Below, piece by piece: positions 30,201 through 35,463 of a stretch of DNA of 35,463 nucleotides. The notes under the pieces are model-generated. The model saw nothing but the letters and a program-made list of their open reading frames with translations, had not been told where the DNA came from and searched no databases. The DNA lies in assembly GCA_051744605.1 (NCBI GenBank), contig JBNJDE010000006.1:1-35463 (forward strand), in the 5' to 3' direction. The position numbers were made by a program, and so were the translations under genes. How positions within the stretch are numbered: the stretch's first letter is position 1; every line of letters starts with the position of its first letter. Source of the DNA: Halanaeroarchaeum sp051744605 (GTDB lineage: Archaea > Halobacteriota > Halobacteria > Halobacteriales > Halobacteriaceae).

Positions 30201-31628
30201 TCAGAAGTCCCCCTTGAGTTCGACGGTGCCGGCGTAGTAGCGGTACCACAGGTACCCGACGACGATGACGACGACGCCGATGACGATGGCCGCCGGTTGC
30301 ATGAAGACGACCAGGCCGAAACTGGCGATGGCGCCGACGACCGGCAGCGCCGGGACGCCGGGCATCCGATAGCTCGGCTCGTACCACGGCGGGTTGCGAC
30401 GGCGCAACAGGACCACCGCCACGCAGATCAACCCGTACATGACGAGGTGCAAGAAGGACGCCACCTCCGCCAGCACGGAGACCTGGCCGGTGGCGACCAG
30501 GACGAGGATTGGGCCCCCCGCCGCGAGCAGGGCGATGTGGGGCGTCCCGTACTGCAGGTTAATCTCGCTGGCCCGCCGGGGGAGAAGGGCGTCGCGGCTC
30601 AGCGCGTAGACAGTGCGGGAGGCGCTGAGTATCGAGGCGTTCGCACTCGAGAAGGTCGCGAGCAGGCCGGCGAACAGGATGGCGACCGCCCCCGGCAGGC
30701 CGAGAAACTCCCTGGCGACCTCGACCATCGCCGTCTCGCCGAGGGTCGCGAGGTGATCCGCGCCGAAGGCACTCGTCGCGACGAAGATGGTCGCGACGTA
30801 GAAGACCGTCACGACGAGCACGGAGCCGACCATCGCGAGCGGCAGGTTCCGCCCGGGTTGTTTGATGTCGCCGGCGACCGTCGCCACCTGGGCGAATCCG
30901 AGGTAGGACGTGAACACCAGTGCAGCCGTGGAGATCACCGGGAGATATCCACGGGGGAACAGCGCCTCGGGCACCGCCTCGCGACCGAAGAGGCCCAGCG
31001 CGTCGAGGCCACCGTAGGTGAGAAACAGCGTCAGTACGACGAGGAGGATGGCGACGACACCGTTCTGGAGCGACGCGGTGTTCTCCGTCCCGAGGATGCT
31101 CAGTGCGGTCAGTCCGACGCCGAAGAGCAGGCCGAGCGGGATGACCGGACTGACCGAGAGGACGATACCGACCTCCGCCAGCACGGCGGCGGCGTAGTGG
31201 CCGAGTCCCACGAGGTAGAACGCGGCCGCGAACACCAGCCCGAGCCAGAGACCGAGGCCGACGACGGCCCCGTAGGACGTCCCCATGCTTCGCGAGACGA
31301 AGAAGTACCCACCACCGCTTCGCGGCATGGCCGTCGCCAACTCGGAGGCCGGTAGCGCGACGAGGAGGGCGATGACGCCACCGATAGCGAACGACAGCGC
31401 CGCTGCCGGCCCCGCCTTCCCAGCCGCGAGTCCCGGGAAGACGAAGATACCTGCGCCGATCATCGTCCCGATGCCGATGGCCAGTCCGCCGGTGAGACCG
31501 ATGGTCCGCTCGAGTTCGACGTCCTCGTGGACGGTGACGGTGTCCGAGACGAGGTCCGGTTCCGGTTCGGGGGACTCGCCGCCGACGTTCTCACCGACGC
31601 CCTGCGTCGCTTCGGGCTCTGGTGTCAC
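30201..31628 (-). CDS. Amino-acid permease, APC superfamily
   Basis: The 475-aa protein has a hydrophilic acidic N-terminus and 12 predicted TM helices. The APC signature GTMIGAGIFVFPG lies in TM1, followed by SGGGYFFVSRSMGTSYGAVVG, GFAQVATVAGDIKQPGRNLP and FSSANASILSASRTVYALSRD. It imports or exchanges amino acids or similar solutes. The start is taken as GTG 31628 (TPEPEATQ); a TTTATC-type box about 40 nt upstream leaves a short leader. The downstream UspA gene is 2 bp away. Confidence 0.88.
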   Translation of the reverse strand: MTPEPEATQGVGENVGGESPEPEPDLVSDTVTVHEDVELERTIGLTGGLAIGIGTMIGAGIFVFPGLAAGKAGPAAALSFAIGGVIALLVALPASELATAMPRSGGGYFFVSRSMGTSYGAVVGLGLWLGLVFAAAFYLVGLGHYAAAVLAEVGIVLSVSPVIPLGLLFGVGLTALSILGTENTASLQNGVVAILLVVLTLFLTYGGLDALGLFGREAVPEALFPRGYLPVISTAALVFTSYLGFAQVATVAGDIKQPGRNLPLAMVGSVLVVTVFYVATIFVATSAFGADHLATLGETAMVEVAREFLGLPGAVAILFAGLLATFSSANASILSASRTVYALSRDALLPRRASEINLQYGTPHIALLAAGGPILVLVATGQVSVLAEVASFLHLVMYGLICVAVVLLRRRNPPWYEPSYRMPGVPALPVVGAIASFGLVVFMQPAAIVIGVVVIVVGYLWYRYYAGTVELKGDF

Positions 31629-31783
31629 GAATTCGTCACTAGTGAATCAGTCGGACCCGAATCCGATAAACGTGCCGGCGGCGGGCGGTGTCAGAACAGA
31701 GATCTATATACCAGTACGATACCCTCATAGCAACCCATTACCATCTACGCTGCCGAAAGCTAGGTAGCTCATACAGATCTGCC

Positions 31784-32482
31784 ATGTCACGCGCACCGAG
31801 ATTCGACGAGGGAGTGTCCCACTGGCGTCTCGACAGCGAAGCCTACGACGATATCTATGTGGTCGGAGACGTGCACGGGAGTCGACGTGTGTTCGAACGA
31901 CTCCTGGAAACGCTCGATCTCGGGCCATCGGATCTGCTCGTGGCCGTCGGCGACCTCGTCCGGAAGGGGCCCGATAGCAAAGGCGTCGTCGACATCGTTC
32001 GCGAGCGGGACAACATCGTGAGCGTCCGAGGGAACAACGAACAGAAGCTCATCGACGGCGATAGCGCCGTCCCGACGCTCAGCGACGAGGACCTGGCATG
32101 GCTGGCGGACCTGCCAGCGGCCATCTCCTGGGACGACGCCCTCGTGGTGCATGGGGGAGTGCATCCGTCCGTGCCGCTGTCGGCACACGACACGGCGATG
32201 CTCACGACAATGCGCGCACCTGCGGGAAGCGGGTACGATGGACCGTTCTGGTTCGACGTGTACCGTGGCTCGCCCCGCGTCTTCTTCGGCCACACCGTCC
32301 TCGAAACGCCGATCGAACGCGAGTGGGCGGTCGGCCTCGACACGGGGTGTGTCTACGGCGGACAGTTGACGGCCTACGACTGGCGCGAGGAGGAGTTCAT
32401 CGCCGTCGATGCGACCACGACGCACCGTGATCGACCGGCCGAGAAGTTCGTCTCACCGCCGCCGATTCCGTCGGAGTCATGA
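31784..32482 (+). CDS. PPP-family metallophosphatase
   Basis: The 232-aa protein shows the PPP metal motifs: GDVHG (28-32), GDLVRKGPDS (56-65), GNNEQ (83-87) and VVHGGVHP, then FGHTVL. It is closest in plan to bacterial and archaeal single-domain Ser/Thr phosphatases or ApaH-like enzymes that act on phosphoproteins or dinucleoside polyphosphates. ATG 31784 is favoured over the longer reading from 31688, which lacks family sequence. The last 4 bp overlap the ppk1 start. Confidence 0.9.
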   Translation: MSRAPRFDEGVSHWRLDSEAYDDIYVVGDVHGSRRVFERLLETLDLGPSDLLVAVGDLVRKGPDSKGVVDIVRERDNIVSVRGNNEQKLIDGDSAVPTLSDEDLAWLADLPAAISWDDALVVHGGVHPSVPLSAHDTAMLTTMRAPAGSGYDGPFWFDVYRGSPRVFFGHTVLETPIEREWAVGLDTGCVYGGQLTAYDWREEEFIAVDATTTHRDRPAEKFVSPPPIPSES

Positions 32483-34635
32483 CGAATGGGGTGAACCTCG
32501 AGGACCCCGAGTACTATCTGAACCGGGAGATAAGCGAACTCGCCTTCCAGCGACGCGTCCTGCACGAGGCGGTCGACGACCGCCATCCCCTGCTTGAGCG
32601 AGCGAAGTTTCTGGCCATCTTCACCGACAACGTCGACGAGTTCTTCCGGAAACGCGTCGGCGGCCTCCGTCAGCAAATCGAAGCGGGCGTCTCCGAGCCG
32701 ACGGTCGACGGGCTGACTCCACGGGAACAGTGGGAAACGGTTTTGGAAACTGTCGGTCCGATGTTCAAATTGCAAGCCCACGTCTACGACGAGATTCGCT
32801 CGGAGCTCGCCGACGAAGGAGTTCACATCCTCGATTTCGACGACCTTGCCGACGACGAGAAAGACGAACTACGGACGTTCTTCGAAGAGTCGGTGCTGCC
32901 GACGCTGACGCCGCTCACCTTCGATCCGGCCCATCCCTTCCCTCACATCTCGAATCTCAGCCTCTCGCTCGCCGTCCTGACCCGGGAAGGACCCGATGCT
33001 GAGACGGTCTTTTCCCGCGTCAAGGTGCCAGGGAATCGGCCCCGACTCGTCCCCGTCGAGGAGGGACGACGGTACGTGCTTCTCGAGGACCTCATCGCTT
33101 TCAACCTGGACCGGCTCTTCCCGAACAACGACATCGTCGACTACACGACCTTTCGCGTGACCCGCAACGCGGAGGTGCGACGTAACGAAGAGGTGGCCGA
33201 AGACCTCGTCGCACAGATTCAAGAGGTCATCCGCGAGCGGCGTTTCGCCCGGGTAATTCGTCTCGAAATCGAAGCGGACGCGCCGACAGCAGTCAGGGAG
33301 CTCCTGATGGACGAACTCGACGCGCGCGAGGCTGAAGTGTTCGACCTGCCTGGGCCGCTCGGGCACGGCGACCTGATGACCCTATTGACCCTCGACCGAC
33401 CCGACCTGAAACGCGACGCCTGGACGCCCCAGCCACATCCCCGACTTCCACCAACCGAGGATTACGACCTCTTCGAAACGATTCGGGAGAAGGACGTGCT
33501 GGTCCACCATCCGTACCACTCCTTCGGAAGCACGATCAAGCGGTTTCTCGACGAAGCGGCGACCGACCCGGACGTACTCGCCGTCAAGGCCGCCATCTAC
33601 CGAACTGCGGAAGACTCGAAGGTCGTCGAGAGTCTCATCAGGGCAGCCCGCAACGGAAAGCAGGTCGGGGTCATGGTCGAGCTCAAAGCACGGTTCGACG
33701 AGGAGAACAACCTCCGCTGGGTAGAGCGCCTCGAAGAAGAGGGGATCCACGTTGCCTACGGGAAACTCGGGTACAAGGCGCACACGAAAACCGCCCTCGT
33801 CGTTCGCGAGGAATCCGATGGCGTTCGCCTGTACTCCCACGTCGGCACCGGCAACTACCACTCCGAGACGGCCAAACAGTACGAGGACCTCGGGTTGCTG
33901 ACCGCCGATCCCGCCATCGGTCGGGACCTGGTCAAATTGTTCAATTACTTTACAGGCCATAGCCTCCACGAGGAGTACGAGAAACTACTCATCGCGCCGA
34001 CGAATATGCGTGATCGGTTCGTGGAGCGGATTCGACGGGAGGTCGACCACGCACGGGAGGGTACTGAAGCACGAATCGTCGCCAAGCTCAACCGTCTCGA
34101 GGACCCCGCGATCGTCCGCGAACTCTACGAGGCCTCGCAGGCCGGTGTCGACGTCGACCTCGTTGTCAGAGATATCTGTCGGTTGCGGCCCGGCGTCGAG
34201 GCGGTCAGCGAGAACATCTCGGTGCGAAGCATCGTCGGTCGGTTCCTCGAACACTCGCGAGTCTGGTGTTTCTACGACGGGGGCGACCGCCAGTATCTCA
34301 TCGGATCTGCGGACTGGATGCATCGCAACCTGGACGACCGCGTCGAAGCCGTCGCCCCGGTCGAGGACCCGGACCTGCAAACGTATCTTCAGGGGCTCCT
34401 GGAGACGCTGCTCGCGGACGATCGACGGGCCTGGGAGATGCAGCCAGACGGTACCTACGAACAGGTACAGCCCGGCGATTCCGAGGTGGTCGACACGCAT
34501 GACATGCTCATGAGTTGGGCGAGTGACGAAACGGCGAAGATGGCCGATCGAGCGAAACCGTCGCCCGAAACCCAACCCGACGAGCCAGGAGAAGCGGCTA
34601 CCAAACGGTTCGAACACGACGACCGCACCGACTGA
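32479..34635 (+). CDS. ppk1: Polyphosphate kinase 1
   Basis: The 718-aa protein is full-length Ppk1, which makes polyphosphate from ATP and can run backwards. Its domains in order are the N-terminal helical domain (YYLNREISELAFQRRVLHEA), the head, and two phospholipase D-like halves. The autophosphorylated His falls at H435 in KAHTKTAL, the second at H454 in SHVGTGNYH, with the later EHSRVWCF stretch also kept. It is coupled by a 4-bp overlap to the phosphatase gene, hinting at a shared role in phosphate or nucleotide signalling. The C-terminal 30 residues are a disordered tail. Confidence 0.96.
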   Translation: MTNGVNLEDPEYYLNREISELAFQRRVLHEAVDDRHPLLERAKFLAIFTDNVDEFFRKRVGGLRQQIEAGVSEPTVDGLTPREQWETVLETVGPMFKLQAHVYDEIRSELADEGVHILDFDDLADDEKDELRTFFEESVLPTLTPLTFDPAHPFPHISNLSLSLAVLTREGPDAETVFSRVKVPGNRPRLVPVEEGRRYVLLEDLIAFNLDRLFPNNDIVDYTTFRVTRNAEVRRNEEVAEDLVAQIQEVIRERRFARVIRLEIEADAPTAVRELLMDELDAREAEVFDLPGPLGHGDLMTLLTLDRPDLKRDAWTPQPHPRLPPTEDYDLFETIREKDVLVHHPYHSFGSTIKRFLDEAATDPDVLAVKAAIYRTAEDSKVVESLIRAARNGKQVGVMVELKARFDEENNLRWVERLEEEGIHVAYGKLGYKAHTKTALVVREESDGVRLYSHVGTGNYHSETAKQYEDLGLLTADPAIGRDLVKLFNYFTGHSLHEEYEKLLIAPTNMRDRFVERIRREVDHAREGTEARIVAKLNRLEDPAIVRELYEASQAGVDVDLVVRDICRLRPGVEAVSENISVRSIVGRFLEHSRVWCFYDGGDRQYLIGSADWMHRNLDDRVEAVAPVEDPDLQTYLQGLLETLLADDRRAWEMQPDGTYEQVQPGDSEVVDTHDMLMSWASDETAKMADRAKPSPETQPDEPGEAATKRFEHDDRTD

Positions 34636-35066
34636 ACCGAACGCACACGAACTCCCGAGCCGTGATCGCCGTACCGGCGAGAGCCAGTGGACGGCCGTGG
34701 TGCGCCGGGACGACGGTGCTGTCGCCACCGGAACGCGGCCTGGAAGCCGCCAGGTCGTCGATGACACGTTCGAGATAGTGGGCATCGGATTTCGTTCGTC
34801 TATCGGCCCGAACGTGCGCCCGACCTTCGCGCGATTGCCGTTCGACGACAACGGCGGCGACCGCTCCATCTGTGTCCTGGACCACCGATGGTCCTGGGTT
34901 GAACCCGTCCGCAGGCGGGACCAAGTGATCGACACCCTGCTGTGGCCGTCCAGACGGCCCGCACCCCCGCCGGTCGGCAAACGACGGGCACCGGCGTCGG
35001 CGTCTTCCTCACCGTCGCGACCTGCGCGGACGCCGACCCGGTTACTGCTTCGCGTATCGCCCGCCT
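34636..35066. other. About 430 bp without a supportable gene
   Basis: Several frames are open here, but their translations are Arg/Pro-rich or lack any recognisable pattern. One minus-strand segment around 34680-34790 reads HYLERVIDDLAASRPR and could be part of a decayed gene. I see no tRNA-like fold and no clear hairpin terminator after ppk1. Confidence 0.4.
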
Positions 35067-35463
35067 TCAGCTCCAGAGTCCCCGGACGGTCCGCCGCAGA
35101 TCACGTTCGGCCTCGCCCGGATGCGGGAGCCCCAGCCTGAACGCCACCTCGTCCTGGCGCTTGAGCGGGTCGAACAACCGCGGTTCGTCGAGCCCCCACA
35201 CGTCGGGCGGGTCGGCGTCGGTCCCCGCCCGGTCGAGGATGCCCCGAACCGCCCGACGGGCCGCCTCGTTCGCGCTCTCCATCGTCGCCAGGTCGGTCTC
35301 CGTGCGCACGTAATCGGCCGCGAGGACGAGGTTCGGGGCGGCGGTCACCGCCCGCGGCCGGTACCGAAGCGAGTCGACCGTGTTGATCAACAGCGGTTCG
35401 GTGTTCGCCATCCCGTTCTCGGCTTCCACGATTGCGGGGTCGAGCACCCAGTCGTAGACGATG
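35067..35463 (-). CDS. FAD-dependent oxidoreductase, C-terminal part (partial)
   Basis: The frame is open to the window edge and reads IVYDWVLDPAIVEAENGMANTEPLLINT, then SLRYRPRAVTAAPNLVLAADYVRTETDLATMESANEAARRAVRGIL. The last part is the FAD-binding C-terminal motif of the amine-oxidase/phytoene-dehydrogenase group (NLVLAADYV, then ATMESANEAARRA), closest in look to hydroxysqualene dehydroxylase or carotenoid desaturase-like proteins. The N-terminal Rossmann part lies outside the window, so the substrate class is not settled. Confidence 0.8.
   Translation of the reverse strand, partial: IVYDWVLDPAIVEAENGMANTEPLLINTVDSLRYRPRAVTAAPNLVLAADYVRTETDLATMESANEAARRAVRGILDRAGTDADPPDVWGLDEPRLFDPLKRQDEVAFRLGLPHPGEAERDLRRTVRGLWS

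Noticed and set aside
30198..31355. 385-codon plus-strand frame opposite the amino-acid permease
   Set aside because: Composition of Arg, Asp, Glu and Gln repeats with no pattern; a shadow of the permease gene.
34523..35140. 205-codon plus-strand frame after ppk1
   Set aside because: It begins inside ppk1 in another frame and runs into the opposing oxidoreductase; the translation is Arg/Pro/Ser-rich without motif.

Overview
The window is haloarchaeal (class Halobacteria) chromosome. GC content is high and the predicted proteins are very acidic. Markers include archaeal translation and transcription factors (S8e, aIF1A, aIF2-beta with a TRAM tail, TFS), a methanopterin cyclohydrolase, a tungsten-type aldehyde:ferredoxin oxidoreductase and a haloarchaeal TnpB. 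Many genes have a TATA-like element about 25-30 nt before the start codon, the usual arrangement for leaderless haloarchaeal transcripts; several of these starts are GTG. No rRNA, tRNA or CRISPR array was recognised.

Layout. 1-3.9 kb: the tail of an unknown gene, about 700 bp with no recognisable gene, a PNPOx-like flavoprotein, a small membrane protein, MsrB, a secreted thermonuclease-like lipoprotein, two divergent small zinc-ribbon genes (one of only 46 aa) and a universal stress protein. 3.9-5.6 kb: a solitary IS200/IS605-family tnpB on the minus strand. Its right end touches the usp stop codon. Beyond its 5' side lies an array of six perfect 3-nt-loop hairpins plus a terminal small hairpin on the plus strand. 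5.6-12.6 kb: housekeeping genes, namely an MTH1187-type thiamine-binding-like protein, mch, a HAD phosphatase, a GTPBP1-like GTPase, a zinc-finger protein, pyrF, a DUF2240 pair, rps8e and a KaiC-like protein with a degenerate P-loop.

12.6-17.9 kb: an apparent proline-use cluster on the minus strand. In transcription order it holds a 50-aa single-TM protein overlapping putP, the Na+/solute symporter PutP, an unknown 171-aa protein, an aldehyde:ferredoxin oxidoreductase and proline dehydrogenase. No P5C dehydrogenase is present, so the oxidoreductase may oxidise glutamate semialdehyde. 18.1-25.5 kb: a coiled-coil/zinc-ribbon pair, TFS, a ZIP transporter, a degenerate SDR, a second HAD phosphatase, an FHA-like protein, a KTSC protein, aIF2-beta, and a thiamine-binding lipoprotein overlapped by a second MTH1187-type gene but with no ABC permease or ATPase.

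25.6-35.5 kb: a formate/nitrite-type channel fused to two UspA domains, aIF1A, a MATE exporter, an amino-acid permease with its own UspA partner, a PPP-family phosphatase overlapping polyphosphate kinase ppk1, about 430 bp without a recognisable gene, and the C-terminal part of an FAD-dependent oxidoreductase cut by the window end.

The points most worth a second look are the hairpin array and its architectural match to the tnpB right end, the TnpB that lacks the usual RuvC-II glutamate, and the proline cluster that carries an aldehyde:ferredoxin oxidoreductase where a P5C dehydrogenase would be expected.
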